DNA of 64,000 nucleotides from Caccoplasma intestinavium (GTDB lineage: Bacteria > Bacteroidota > Bacteroidia > Bacteroidales > UBA11471): NCBI GenBank assembly GCA_018715885.1, contig DVKT01000063.1, forward strand, positions 19,114-83,113, read 5' to 3'. Positions 25,227 through 34,384 of the stretch are shown piece after piece. Positions within the stretch are counted from its first letter, which is position 1, and each line of letters begins with the position of its first letter. The position numbers were made by a program, and so were the translations under genes. The notes below the pieces were generated by a model, which ran no database searches, had not been told where the DNA came from, and saw only the letters and a list, made by a program, of their open reading frames with translations.

Positions 25227-28037
25227 ATGAAAACCATGTATACAATCAGACAGAATATTTCCCGTATGATTTGCAGCGGGTTGTTCGTGGGACTCTCGGC
25301 TGTGGCGGCGGCTCAGGCACCGGCGTGGCCTGAGGTAACGACCGAGGCAAAACCCGGAACTCGTTGGTGGTGGCTGGGCAGTGCGGTAGACTCGGCCAGC
25401 CTTACGGCCAATATGACCGATTATGCCCGTACCGGATTGGGAACGCTCGAAATAACACCTATTTACGGTGTAAAAAATAATGAACTCAATGACATAGAGT
25501 ATTTATCGCCCCGGTGGATGCAGATGTATTCGTTTGTTTGCGAGGAAGGCAAACGCTTGGGGTTGGATATCGATATGAATAACGGTACCGGCTGGCCGTT
25601 CGGTGGTCCGGAGGTTTCGCTCGAAGATGCCGCCAGCAAAGTGATTTTTTTGAAATATACGCTCGATGGGGGCACTCGGCTCTCCGAACCGGTCGTTGTA
25701 ACTGATAAAAAACAGAAACCTGTTGCTAAACTATTGCGTTTGATGGCATATTCTCCCGACGGGAGAGTTTTGAATCTTACTTCCCGGGTCAATAAGGAAA
25801 CCGGAGAGTTGAACTGGACGGCACCCGAAGGTAAAGAGTGGAAACTTGTTGCGGCATTTTTAGGAAAAACGTTTCAAAAGGTAAAACGGGCGGCTCCCGG
25901 GGGAGAAGGATATGTAATGAACCATTTCTCCAAGAAGGCGGTGGCAAATTATTTTTCCCGTTTCGATCGGGCCTTTGCTTCTTCCGGAGCACCTGCACCC
26001 GAGACTTTTTTCAATGATTCGTATGAAGTGTACGGAGCCGATTGGACTCCCGATTTTTTCGAACAATTTGCTCGTCGTCGGGGATATAAGCTCGAAAATC
26101 ATTTGCTTGAACTGACAGGCGAAAAAAGCGATATACGGGCTCGCCTTATTACCGATTATCGGGAAACTATTGCCGAACTGTTGAAAGAAAATTTTACGCA
26201 ACAATGGAAAGATTGGGCGCATAAGCACAAGAGCTTAATACGAAATCAGGCGCATGGTTCGCCCGGAAATCTCATCGATCTTTATGCGATGGTAGATATT
26301 CCAGAGTGTGAAGGTTTCGGTATTACCGATTTCGGCATTAAAGGTTTGCGCCGCGATTCGGTAAAGAAAGACAACGATTCCGATTTTTCCATGCTTAAAT
26401 ATGCCTCTTCCGGAGCGCATATATCGGGAAAAACTTATGTCTCTTCCGAGACATTTACATGGCTTACCGAGCATTTCCGTACGTCGTTGTCGCAGTGTAA
26501 GCCCGATCTCGATCTCATGTTCTCGGCCGGAGTCAACCACATGTTTTTTCATGGAACACCCTATTCGCCTCGTGATGCCGAGTGGCCGGGCTGGCTCTTT
26601 TATGCGACGATAAATATGTCGCCGACCAATACGATATGGCGCGATGCCTCCGGATTGTTCTCGTATATCACCCGTTGCCAGTCATTCTTGCAGATGGGAA
26701 AACCCGACAATGACTTTCTCGTTTACCTGCCTTTGTACGATATTTGGTACGAGCAGCAAGGATCGCTCGGACTTGCGTTCGATATTCATAAAATGGCGAA
26801 GCGGGCACCTCATTTCATCGATGTGATTGCGCAAATTACCGATTCGGGGTATGATGTCGATTATATTTCCGATGATTTTTTACGTAAAACAAAATATCGC
26901 GACGGACAGTTGGTAACGACGGGAGGTACTTGTTATAAGGCTATCATATTACCGGCCGTCAAGATGATGCCCGATGATGTACTCAAACACCTCCTTGCAT
27001 TGGCTCGACAAGGAGCTACATTGGTATTTGTGGATAATTATCCCCAAGATGTTCCCGGTTTTGCTGCTGTCGAGAAACGCCGGAAAGCATTTAAGACACA
27101 GCTTTCGACTCTGCCCGATGCAGGCGGTTTTACGGCCGAGCAGGTACTGGAATATGGTAAGGGGCGCATTATTACCGGTAGCGATTATGCGAAGGTATTG
27201 GAAATGACAGGTGTAGAACCCGAAGATGTGAAGACCCGTTACGGAGCTCATTATATACGGCGTGAAAATGATAAGGGACATCACTATTTCATCGCTTCGT
27301 TGCAGAGTAAGGGTGTCGAGGGGTGGATAACTCCAGCAGTTGCAGGAAAATCCGTTGCTATTTACGATCCGGTTTCGGGTCGTTCGGGAATGGCCCGTAC
27401 ACGTATTCACGATGGCAAGTTGCAGTATTATTTGCAGTTGCGTTCTGGAGAGTCGGCCATCGTTTGTGTGTACAATGAAGATGTGCCCGGAGATGCTTGG
27501 CCTTACTATACGAAACAGCCCGTAAGCCTGTCTCTCGATAACGGTTGGTCATTGGTTTTTACCGAAAGTGAACCGGCCATATCGGGTACATTTACGATCG
27601 ATACGCTCGGTTCTTGGACATCTCTTCCGGTACCCGAAGCTTCGATCAATCGAGGTTCGGCAACCTATACCATCACGTTTGATTTGCCCGATATACCGTG
27701 CGATGAGTGGATTCTCGATCTCGGTGATGTGAGGGAGAGTGCCCGTGTTACGGTGAATGGTACGGCGGTAGATACCCTTTGGTCGGTGCCTTTCTATACG
27801 ATGGTGAAGCGTTATCTTCGTCCCGGTACGAACCGGATCGATATAGAAGTTACTAATCTTCCGGCCAATAGTATTGCCGAGTACGATCGTCGAGGTATCG
27901 AGTGGAGACGTTTTAAAGATGCCAATATCAATAATCTGGGCTATAAGAAAGGCAAATATGGTCATTGGGAAGTTATTCCCAGCGGTCTTTTGGGTCCTGT
28001 GCATCTCGTGCCGGTAAATTTGAAAAATCAATTTTGA
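25227..28037 (+). CDS. GH106 alpha-L-rhamnosidase, secreted
   Basis: Removes alpha-L-rhamnose from RG-I fragments or side chains by an inverting, calcium-dependent mechanism. The signal peptide ends at about residue 29 (AAAQA). TRWWWLGSAVD, GLGTLEITPIYGV and LDIDMNNGTGWPFGGP are typical of the family N-terminus. A barrel with EAFFNDSYEVYGADWTP-like sequence and a C-terminal galactose-binding domain (about 770-930, with DLGDVRESARVTVNGT) follow. The 936-aa length is normal. It is immediately upstream of the rhamnose catabolic genes, although a terminator intervenes. That adjacency supports rhamnose release as its job. Confidence 0.9.
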   Translation: MKTMYTIRQNISRMICSGLFVGLSAVAAAQAPAWPEVTTEAKPGTRWWWLGSAVDSASLTANMTDYARTGLGTLEITPIYGVKNNELNDIEYLSPRWMQMYSFVCEEGKRLGLDIDMNNGTGWPFGGPEVSLEDAASKVIFLKYTLDGGTRLSEPVVVTDKKQKPVAKLLRLMAYSPDGRVLNLTSRVNKETGELNWTAPEGKEWKLVAAFLGKTFQKVKRAAPGGEGYVMNHFSKKAVANYFSRFDRAFASSGAPAPETFFNDSYEVYGADWTPDFFEQFARRRGYKLENHLLELTGEKSDIRARLITDYRETIAELLKENFTQQWKDWAHKHKSLIRNQAHGSPGNLIDLYAMVDIPECEGFGITDFGIKGLRRDSVKKDNDSDFSMLKYASSGAHISGKTYVSSETFTWLTEHFRTSLSQCKPDLDLMFSAGVNHMFFHGTPYSPRDAEWPGWLFYATINMSPTNTIWRDASGLFSYITRCQSFLQMGKPDNDFLVYLPLYDIWYEQQGSLGLAFDIHKMAKRAPHFIDVIAQITDSGYDVDYISDDFLRKTKYRDGQLVTTGGTCYKAIILPAVKMMPDDVLKHLLALARQGATLVFVDNYPQDVPGFAAVEKRRKAFKTQLSTLPDAGGFTAEQVLEYGKGRIITGSDYAKVLEMTGVEPEDVKTRYGAHYIRRENDKGHHYFIASLQSKGVEGWITPAVAGKSVAIYDPVSGRSGMARTRIHDGKLQYYLQLRSGESAIVCVYNEDVPGDAWPYYTKQPVSLSLDNGWSLVFTESEPAISGTFTIDTLGSWTSLPVPEASINRGSATYTITFDLPDIPCDEWILDLGDVRESARVTVNGTAVDTLWSVPFYTMVKRYLRPGTNRIDIEVTNLPANSIAEYDRRGIEWRRFKDANINNLGYKKGKYGHWEVIPSGLLGPVHLVPVNLKNQF

Positions 28038-28062
28038 TAATATCCGCCTTTATCAATATGTA

Positions 28063-28098
28063 AAATAATGACCGTATATATACGGTCATTATTTTTTT
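28063..28098 (+). terminator. Terminator after GH106
   Basis: A perfect 14-bp stem, AAATAATGACCGTA with TACGGTCATTATTT, around a TATA loop, followed by a T-run. It separates the GH2-GH106 unit from the rha operon. Confidence 0.85.
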
Positions 28099-28114
28099 AG
28101 TTCCATGATTTTAT

Positions 28115-28122
28115 TATCTTTG
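28115..28122 (+). promoter_or_regulatory. -7 box of the rha-GH105-GH28 operon
   Basis: An exact TATCTTTG, with only a TTTT-rich -33 region. A second possible -7 box, TATTTTTG, is at 28179-28186 and is followed by a small inverted repeat ATCGG/CCGAT (28188-28206). The leader is about 70-125 nt and is a reasonable place for a rhamnose-responsive operator, although no regulator gene is in the window. Confidence 0.45.
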
Positions 28123-28252
28123 TCAATCGGAATAGTTTTTCTGTCAAAATATCTACCTGTGGCAAGGAACGAAAGACTTATTTTTGTATCGGCTAAAAAA
28201 CCGATGTATCGGATTTGATAGATATATTGAAAATAAATAGAGCAAAATATAC

Positions 28253-29734
28253 ATGAAAACACGCCACTTTTTTGCTGTGGATTTAGGGGCTACCAGCGGC
28301 CGTACGATTTTGGGTACTCTTTCCGACGGAAAGATGGATATGAAAGAAGTAACCCGTTTTGCAAATCCTATTATAGAAACTGGAGGGCATTGTTATTGGG
28401 ATATTTATGCCCTTTATCTCGAAATCATCAAAGGCTTGAAAAAAATCGCCCAAGAAGGTATCGCCATCGAGTCGATCGGTATCGATACATGGGGGGTCGA
28501 TTTTGTGATGGTAGGGAAAGATGGTGCGTTTTTGCGTAATCCCTATTGTTATCGCGACCCGCATACGGTTGGTGCTCCCGAAGAATATTTCACGCACATT
28601 CCTCGGGAACGGGTATATGAGTTGACGGGAATTCAGGTGATGAATTTCAATTCCTTGTTCCAGTTGTCCACGTTGCATCGCAATCATTGTTCGGCACTTG
28701 AAGCAGCCGATAAAATACTCTTCATTCCCGACGCACTCAGTTATATGCTCACGGGTAAGATGGTAACCGAATATACGATTGCCTCGACGTCGCAAATTCT
28801 CAATCCCCGTACCAAAGAGTTGGAGCAAGAATTGCTTGATGTCGTAGGCGTGAAAAAAGAGCAATTTGCCAAGTTTGTCTATCCCGGGGAAGTGGTAGGT
28901 ACATTGACCCCTGAGGTACAGAAACTGACAGGCTTGGGTGTCGTCCCTGTTATAGCGGTTGCTGGTCATGATACGGCCTCGGCCGTTGCTGCGGTTCCTG
29001 CTCGAAACGAGCGTTTTGCTTACCTTAGCTCGGGAACATGGTCGTTGATGGGTATCGAAGTAAAAGATGCTATTATCAATAAAGACAGTTTTGAAAAGAA
29101 TTTTACCAACGAAGGAGGGGTCGAAGGAACGACTCGTTTCTTGAAGAATATTTGCGGTATGTGGTTGCTCGAACAATGTCGTCGCGAGTGGTCGGCTGCG
29201 GGGAACGACTATTCCTATCCCGAGTTGATTGCCGCCGCCGAAGCTGCACCGGTATTCCGTAGTATTATCAATCCCGATTCTCTCAGTTTCGCCAATCCTC
29301 CTTCGATGATCGATGCCATACGTCGTTATTGTCGTACGACCGGGCAGGTAGAACCCCAGACGCATGGCGAACTGACCCGTTGTATCTTCGAGAGTCTGCC
29401 ATTGCGTTACCGTCAGGTTTTCGGTTATTTACAGGAGATGGCACCGTTTACCATCGAACGTCTGCACGTCATAGGCGGTGGTTCGCGGAACAATCTTCTC
29501 AACCAAAATACTTGCAATGCCGTAGGCGTACCGGTTTCTGCCGGGCCTTCCGAGGGTACGGCTATCGGTAATATCATGTTACAGGCCAAAGCTGCCGGTG
29601 ATGTAAACGATATTGCGGCTATGCGTGCCATTATCGCCGATTCGATAGAACTTGCCGAGTTTATGCCTTGGGACAAAGAGGTATGGGACGAAGCTTATCG
29701 TCGTTATCTTTCGGTGTATCGTGAAGATATTTAA
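28253..29734 (+). CDS. rhaB: Rhamnulokinase
   Basis: Phosphorylates L-rhamnulose to L-rhamnulose 1-phosphate with ATP in the cytoplasm. The FGGY-kinase fold shows as VDLGATSGRTILG at the N-terminus (phosphate 1 loop), SIGIDTWGVDFVMV, AVAGHDTASAVAAVP, AYLSSGTWSLMGIE and the C-terminal IGGGSRNNLLNQNTCNAVG (adenosine motif). The length of 493 aa is normal. It is first in the operon rhaB-rhaA-rhaT-rhaD, the same order as in the Bacteroides thetaiotaomicron rhamnose locus. There is no signal peptide, consistent with a cytoplasmic site. Confidence 0.96.
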   Translation: MKTRHFFAVDLGATSGRTILGTLSDGKMDMKEVTRFANPIIETGGHCYWDIYALYLEIIKGLKKIAQEGIAIESIGIDTWGVDFVMVGKDGAFLRNPYCYRDPHTVGAPEEYFTHIPRERVYELTGIQVMNFNSLFQLSTLHRNHCSALEAADKILFIPDALSYMLTGKMVTEYTIASTSQILNPRTKELEQELLDVVGVKKEQFAKFVYPGEVVGTLTPEVQKLTGLGVVPVIAVAGHDTASAVAAVPARNERFAYLSSGTWSLMGIEVKDAIINKDSFEKNFTNEGGVEGTTRFLKNICGMWLLEQCRREWSAAGNDYSYPELIAAAEAAPVFRSIINPDSLSFANPPSMIDAIRRYCRTTGQVEPQTHGELTRCIFESLPLRYRQVFGYLQEMAPFTIERLHVIGGGSRNNLLNQNTCNAVGVPVSAGPSEGTAIGNIMLQAKAAGDVNDIAAMRAIIADSIELAEFMPWDKEVWDEAYRRYLSVYREDI

Positions 29735-29763
29735 ATAAGGAAATTAACCATAAATATAAAGTC

Positions 29764-31014
29764 ATGAAAGAAAATCTTGTTCTTAAAGCGTATGAAATAG
29801 CCAAAGAGCGTTATGCCGCTATCGGTGTAAATACCGATGAAGTATTGGATAAACTTCAAAAAGTTCAAATATCGTTGCACTGCTGGCAAACCGACGATGT
29901 CGTGGGATTCGAGTCGGGCAGTGCCTTGTCCGGTGGTATTCAGACGACCGGTAACTATCCCGGTAAGGCTCGTAATATCGATGAAGTACGTGCCGACCTT
30001 GTTGAGGCTATGTCATTGATCCCTTCTAAACATCGTGTCAATCTGCATGAGATTTATGGCGATTTCGGTGGTAAATTCGTCGATCGTGATCAATGCGAAC
30101 CTGCACATTTTGAAAGTTGGATGCAATGGGCTGCCGATCTCGGTATCAAACTCGACTTCAACTCATCTTCTTTTTCACACCCGAAATCGGGCAATCTTTC
30201 TCTCTCGAATCCCGACAAAGGAATCCGTGATTTTTGGATTGAGCATACCAAACGTTGTCGTGCTATTGCCGAAGAGATGGGTAAACGCCAGGGAGATCCC
30301 TGTATCATGAACTTGTGGGTACACGACGGTAGCAAAGATATTACCGTAAATCGTATGTATTACCGCAGTTTGTTTGAGCAGAGTCTGGACGAGATCTTCT
30401 CGGTGAAATACGATCACATGAAGACCGGTTTGGAATCGAAAGTATTCGGTATCGGTTTGGAATATTATACCGTCGGTTCCAATGAATTCTGTGTGGGATA
30501 TGCTACCAAGAATCAAACCTTGCTGACCATCGATACCGGACACTATCACCCGACCGAAGTGGCTGCCGACAAGGTGTCGTCGATGTTGTTGTTCGTACCC
30601 GAATTGATTCTCCATGTAAGCCGTCCTATCCGCTGGGATTCCGACCACGTAACTATCATGGACGATTCTACGGTCGAACTCTTCCAGGAACTTGTACGTT
30701 GTGATGCTATGGATCGCGTACATATCGCGTTGGACTATTTCGATGCTTCGATCAATCGTATCGGTGCTTATGTAATCGGTACGCGTGCGGCACAGAAATC
30801 TATCCTCCGTGCTTTGCTGGAACCTCTGGCTACTTTGCGCAAATACGAAGCCGAAGACAAAGGTTTCCAACGTCTTGCTCTGCTCGAAGAAGCAAAGGCT
30901 ATGCCGTGGAATGCCGTTTGGGATATGTTCTGTCTCAAAAATAACGTGCCCGTCGGGGAGGAATTTATTCCCGAAGTGGAAAAATACGAGAGAGAAGTTA
31001 CCTCTAAAAGATAA
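29764..31014 (+). CDS. rhaA: L-rhamnose isomerase
   Basis: Interconverts L-rhamnose and L-rhamnulose, using divalent metals in a TIM barrel. Family motifs include KVQISLHCWQTDDVVGFE near the N-terminus, the metal-site region LLTIDTGHYHPTEVAADK, HVSRPIRWDSDHV and IALDYFDASINRIGAY. The 416 aa compare with 419 in E. coli. It follows rhaB by 29 nt. A hairpin lies between it and rhaT. Nothing is missing. Confidence 0.97.
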   Translation: MKENLVLKAYEIAKERYAAIGVNTDEVLDKLQKVQISLHCWQTDDVVGFESGSALSGGIQTTGNYPGKARNIDEVRADLVEAMSLIPSKHRVNLHEIYGDFGGKFVDRDQCEPAHFESWMQWAADLGIKLDFNSSSFSHPKSGNLSLSNPDKGIRDFWIEHTKRCRAIAEEMGKRQGDPCIMNLWVHDGSKDITVNRMYYRSLFEQSLDEIFSVKYDHMKTGLESKVFGIGLEYYTVGSNEFCVGYATKNQTLLTIDTGHYHPTEVAADKVSSMLLFVPELILHVSRPIRWDSDHVTIMDDSTVELFQELVRCDAMDRVHIALDYFDASINRIGAYVIGTRAAQKSILRALLEPLATLRKYEAEDKGFQRLALLEEAKAMPWNAVWDMFCLKNNVPVGEEFIPEVEKYEREVTSKR

Positions 31015-31030
31015 AAAGTACTTACTGTAA

Positions 31031-31075
31031 TAAAAAGGTTTATGGCGGAGATTGGTTTCGTCACAAACCTTTTTA
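31031..31075 (+). promoter_or_regulatory. Intercistronic hairpin between rhaA and rhaT
   Basis: TAAAAAGGTTT (31031-31041) pairs perfectly over 11 bp with AAACCTTTTTA (31065-31075), with a 23-nt loop. The right arm contains a T-run, so it can work as a partial terminator or as a 3' stabiliser of the rhaB-rhaA message, lowering expression of the membrane transporter downstream. Confidence 0.55.
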
Positions 31076-31091
31076 GTCATATAAGAACGAT

Positions 31092-32129
31092 ATGGAAATC
31101 TTAATAGGATTATTAATCATAGCCGTTGGCGCCTTTTGCCAATCGAGTTGTTATGTCCCCATCAATCGTATCAAAGATTGGAGTTGGGAGTCGTATTGGA
31201 TCGTGCAAGGCGTATTCGCTTGGTTGATTTTTCCCTTTTTGGGAGCGCTCTTGGCTGTACCCGAAGGACACTCGTTGTCCGATCTTTTCACGACCGAAAA
31301 CTCTTTCGATATAATCATGACCATCATCTTTGGTGCTCTTTGGGGAGTCGGCGGTCTTACATTCGGTCTCTCGATGCGCTATTTGGGCGTGGCATTGGGA
31401 CAATCGATTGCCTTAGGAACATGTGCCGGATTGGGAACGATTATGGGTCCTGTCTTGCTGAACCTGTTTTTCCCCGAAATGAATGCTTTGCAATCGCTTA
31501 CTTTTGCTGTCATCTTGGGTGTGGTCGTAACGCTGGTGGGTATCGCTATCATTGGTGTTGCCGGTGGTATGAAATCGGCCTCTCTCTCTGATGAAGAAAA
31601 GAAAGCTGCTGTAAAAGATTTTAATTTTCCCAAAGGTCTTTCCATTGCATTGCTTGCCGGTTTTATGAGCGGCTGTTTCAATGTAGGTTTGGAATTTGGA
31701 AAAGAGATCAACTTTGGTTCACTTACGTCCGATATGTACAGAACGCTGCCGGCTACCTTGTTGGTTACATTGGGTGGATTTGTAACCAATGCGGTTTATT
31801 GTTTTTACCAAAATCAAAAAAACAAGACTTGGGGCGATTATAGGAAGTCGGCCGTTTGGGGCAATAACCTGTTGTTCTGTGCTTTGGCTGGATTTTTGTG
31901 GTATAGCCAATTCTTCGGTCTCTCTTTGGGTAAAGGATTTCTGACGGAATCACCTACGCTTACCACGCTTGCTTTCTGTATACTTATGGCGCTCAATGTC
32001 GTGTTTTCCAATGTGTGGGGTATCATACTGAAAGAGTGGAAAGGCTGTTCGCGACAGACTATTGCCGTTCTGATGTTGGGTATTGTCGTGCTTATCGTCT
32101 CGACGTTTATACCCGAATTGCTTAAATAA
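31092..32129 (+). CDS. rhaT: L-rhamnose/H+ symporter
   Basis: Imports L-rhamnose across the inner membrane with protons. The 345 aa (344 in E. coli) carry about ten hydrophobic segments with little else, starting GLLIIAVGAFCQSSCYVPI and including WGVGGLTFGLSMRYLGVALGQSIALG in the fourth segment region. The central hydrophilic stretch SDEEKKAAVKDFNFPK lies between the two halves. It sits between rhaA and rhaD after an intercistronic hairpin. Confidence 0.95.
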   Translation: MEILIGLLIIAVGAFCQSSCYVPINRIKDWSWESYWIVQGVFAWLIFPFLGALLAVPEGHSLSDLFTTENSFDIIMTIIFGALWGVGGLTFGLSMRYLGVALGQSIALGTCAGLGTIMGPVLLNLFFPEMNALQSLTFAVILGVVVTLVGIAIIGVAGGMKSASLSDEEKKAAVKDFNFPKGLSIALLAGFMSGCFNVGLEFGKEINFGSLTSDMYRTLPATLLVTLGGFVTNAVYCFYQNQKNKTWGDYRKSAVWGNNLLFCALAGFLWYSQFFGLSLGKGFLTESPTLTTLAFCILMALNVVFSNVWGIILKEWKGCSRQTIAVLMLGIVVLIVSTFIPELLK

Positions 32130-32162
32130 TTCAGTATACCAAAAATTAAAAAACAGAATACA

Positions 32163-32972
32163 ATGAAATCAATATTAGAAGGACGCCCCGCATTGGCTCG
32201 CGAGGTGGAAAAAGTAGCCGAAGTAGCCGGATATTTGTGGCAAAAAGGCTGGGCCGAACGTAATGGCGGTAACATAACCATCAACATTACCGAGTTGGTC
32301 GATGACGAAATTCGTAAAATGCCTGCTATCGGGCCTGTAACTTCCATAGGGACGACGTTACCCAATATCAAAGGGTGCTATTTTTTCTGTAAAGGAACCA
32401 ACAAACGTATGCGCGACCTCGCCCGTTGGCCGATGGAGAACGGTTCGGTAATACGTATTCTCGACGATTGTGCCAGTTATGAAATCATTGCCGACAATCT
32501 CGTGAAACCAACCTCGGAACTGCCGGCTCACTTGTCGATGCATAACCTGCTTATAGGGCGCGGCTCTACTTACAAAGCCTCATTGCATACTCACCCGATC
32601 GAATTGGTAGCTATGAGCCATGCTCCGAAATTCCTTGAAAAAGACGTGCTTACCAATCTTTTGTGGAGTATGATTCCCGAGACCAAAGCATTCTGCCCGA
32701 GAGGTTTGGGTATTATTCCTTATAAAATGCCCAGTTCGGTGGAGTTGGCCGAAGCTACGATCAAAGAGCTTGACGATTATGATGTGGTGCTGTGGGAAAA
32801 ACACGGTGTATGTGCCGTCGGTGAAGACATTATGGACGCTTTCGATCAAGTCGATGTGTTGAGCAAATCGGCTCAAATCTATATCGATGCCAAATCTATG
32901 GGTTTTGAACCCGATGGTATGAGTGCCGAGCAGATGAAAGAATTGAGTGTAACCTTCAATCTCCCCAAATAA
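32163..32972 (+). CDS. rhaD: Rhamnulose-1-phosphate aldolase
   Basis: Cleaves L-rhamnulose 1-phosphate to dihydroxyacetone phosphate and L-lactaldehyde. It is a zinc class II aldolase of 269 aa (274 in E. coli). Metal ligands are visible as H142 and H144 in LHTHPIEL and H214 in WEKHGVC. The N-terminal GWAERNGGNITINI binds the phosphate. It ends the catabolic set. The lactaldehyde reductase gene (fucO/rhaO) that follows in B. thetaiotaomicron is not here; a GH105 gene follows after 26 nt. Confidence 0.96.
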   Translation: MKSILEGRPALAREVEKVAEVAGYLWQKGWAERNGGNITINITELVDDEIRKMPAIGPVTSIGTTLPNIKGCYFFCKGTNKRMRDLARWPMENGSVIRILDDCASYEIIADNLVKPTSELPAHLSMHNLLIGRGSTYKASLHTHPIELVAMSHAPKFLEKDVLTNLLWSMIPETKAFCPRGLGIIPYKMPSSVELAEATIKELDDYDVVLWEKHGVCAVGEDIMDAFDQVDVLSKSAQIYIDAKSMGFEPDGMSAEQMKELSVTFNLPK

Positions 32973-32998
32973 TTAAATATTATAGAAGTACTGTTTTT

Positions 32999-34312
32999 AT
33001 GAGAAAAATGACCTTATTGGCTTTCGCCCTCTTTGTGGGTGTGTTCGCTTCGGCCGCTCCGGCCAAGAAACGCACTGCCAAAGATGCCGCCCTTGCCATG
33101 GCCGACCGTATAGTGGCAAGTACCACATATCAGTTTAAAAATACGGAGACAGGTGAAACTTATCCGACAGTAAAGAAGCTTAAATATACCGAGCCTATCA
33201 AAGTAGGTTGTAAGTATAACGATTGGCATTATACCAATGGAGTTTTGCATATTGCCATGCTCGAACTTGCCGATAAGCTCGGCGACAAGAAGTATGAAGA
33301 GTATGTACGCAAGAACATGAATTTTGTGTTCAATGAAGGAAATCTCGAATTTTTTAAAAAGAAATTCGATAAAGCCCTTAAAGAAAGCGGTTGGATGGCC
33401 GTCCGTAAAATAAGTTGGCATATGATTTTCCGGGGTAAGAGGCTCGACGATAACGGGCCTATGGGCGCCTCGTTGATCGATTTGCAAATGCATTTGCCGG
33501 CTCCCGACAAAGCTTTTCAGGCATATATCGATGAAACAGCCGATCACCTCAATTATGCCGAGCCTCGTCTTATCGACGGTACGATTGCGCGCATTTGGCC
33601 GCATGAGAATACCGTTTGGGCCGATGACTTGTTCATGGCGGTTTCGTTCCTTTGCCGTATGGGCGAAATGACGGGCGATATGAAATATTTCGACGATGCG
33701 GCCAATCAGGTGTTGCAATACAATAAGTATCTGTGGTGTCCCGAGAAGCAAATCTATTATCATTGCTATCATACCGATACCGATGAACATGGCGTAGCCC
33801 ATTGGTCGCGTGCCAACGGATGGGTGTTGATGGCTCAGGCCGATTTGCTTTCCCGCTTGCCCGAAGACTATCCCCAGCGTGAAGCTCTTTTGGAGAATTT
33901 CCGTCAGCAGGTAAGCGGCGTTTGCCGTTATCAGGGCGAAAATGGTTTGTGGCATCAGTTGCTCGATAAGACCGATTCATACGATGAGGTTACCGGTACG
34001 GCCATGTTTACTTTCGCCATTGCTCGAGGTGTGAAAGAAGGCTGGATACATAAAGATTTCATCTATGTGGCCGAGCAGGGTCTCAAAGGTATTCTCAGTA
34101 AAATTTCGGAGAAAGGCGATCTCGAAGCTATCTGTGCCGGAACGGGTATCATGCCTTCTCTTACCTATTATTACAATCGTCCCCAGTTGAAGAACGATCC
34201 GATGGGTGAGGGTCCGGTATTGCGTGCATTAGTAGAGATGATGGACGCTCCTAAATATACCGAAATAAAAGCCGAACAACAATACGACCGTATTGTCGTA
34301 AACAAAAATTAA
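32999..34312 (+). CDS. GH105 unsaturated rhamnogalacturonyl hydrolase, second copy
   Basis: Periplasmic (alpha/alpha)6-barrel enzyme that removes unsaturated galacturonate from RG-I or pectin lyase products. The signal peptide ends near SAAPA. The active-site motif is VWADDLFMAVSFL with catalytic D209 (D210 next to it), in place of IWLDGLYMA in the copy at 14.0 kb. RANGWVLMAQADLL and GTAMFTFAIARGV follow. The length is 437 aa, somewhat longer than the first copy. It is 26 nt after rhaD, so an exported hydrolase shares the message of the rhamnose enzymes. The different motif suggests different substrate length or linkage preference. Confidence 0.9.
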   Translation: MRKMTLLAFALFVGVFASAAPAKKRTAKDAALAMADRIVASTTYQFKNTETGETYPTVKKLKYTEPIKVGCKYNDWHYTNGVLHIAMLELADKLGDKKYEEYVRKNMNFVFNEGNLEFFKKKFDKALKESGWMAVRKISWHMIFRGKRLDDNGPMGASLIDLQMHLPAPDKAFQAYIDETADHLNYAEPRLIDGTIARIWPHENTVWADDLFMAVSFLCRMGEMTGDMKYFDDAANQVLQYNKYLWCPEKQIYYHCYHTDTDEHGVAHWSRANGWVLMAQADLLSRLPEDYPQREALLENFRQQVSGVCRYQGENGLWHQLLDKTDSYDEVTGTAMFTFAIARGVKEGWIHKDFIYVAEQGLKGILSKISEKGDLEAICAGTGIMPSLTYYYNRPQLKNDPMGEGPVLRALVEMMDAPKYTEIKAEQQYDRIVVNKN

Positions 34313-34384
34313 AAACAGAATCCGTTTGTTCCTCCTCTTGGGATGGAATAGGCGGATTCGATATTTTAAAAATCCAATAAATTT

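Noticed and set aside
28283..29365. 360-aa antisense frame over rhaB
   Set aside because: The FGGY kinase motifs are all on the sense strand; the antisense frame is a shadow.
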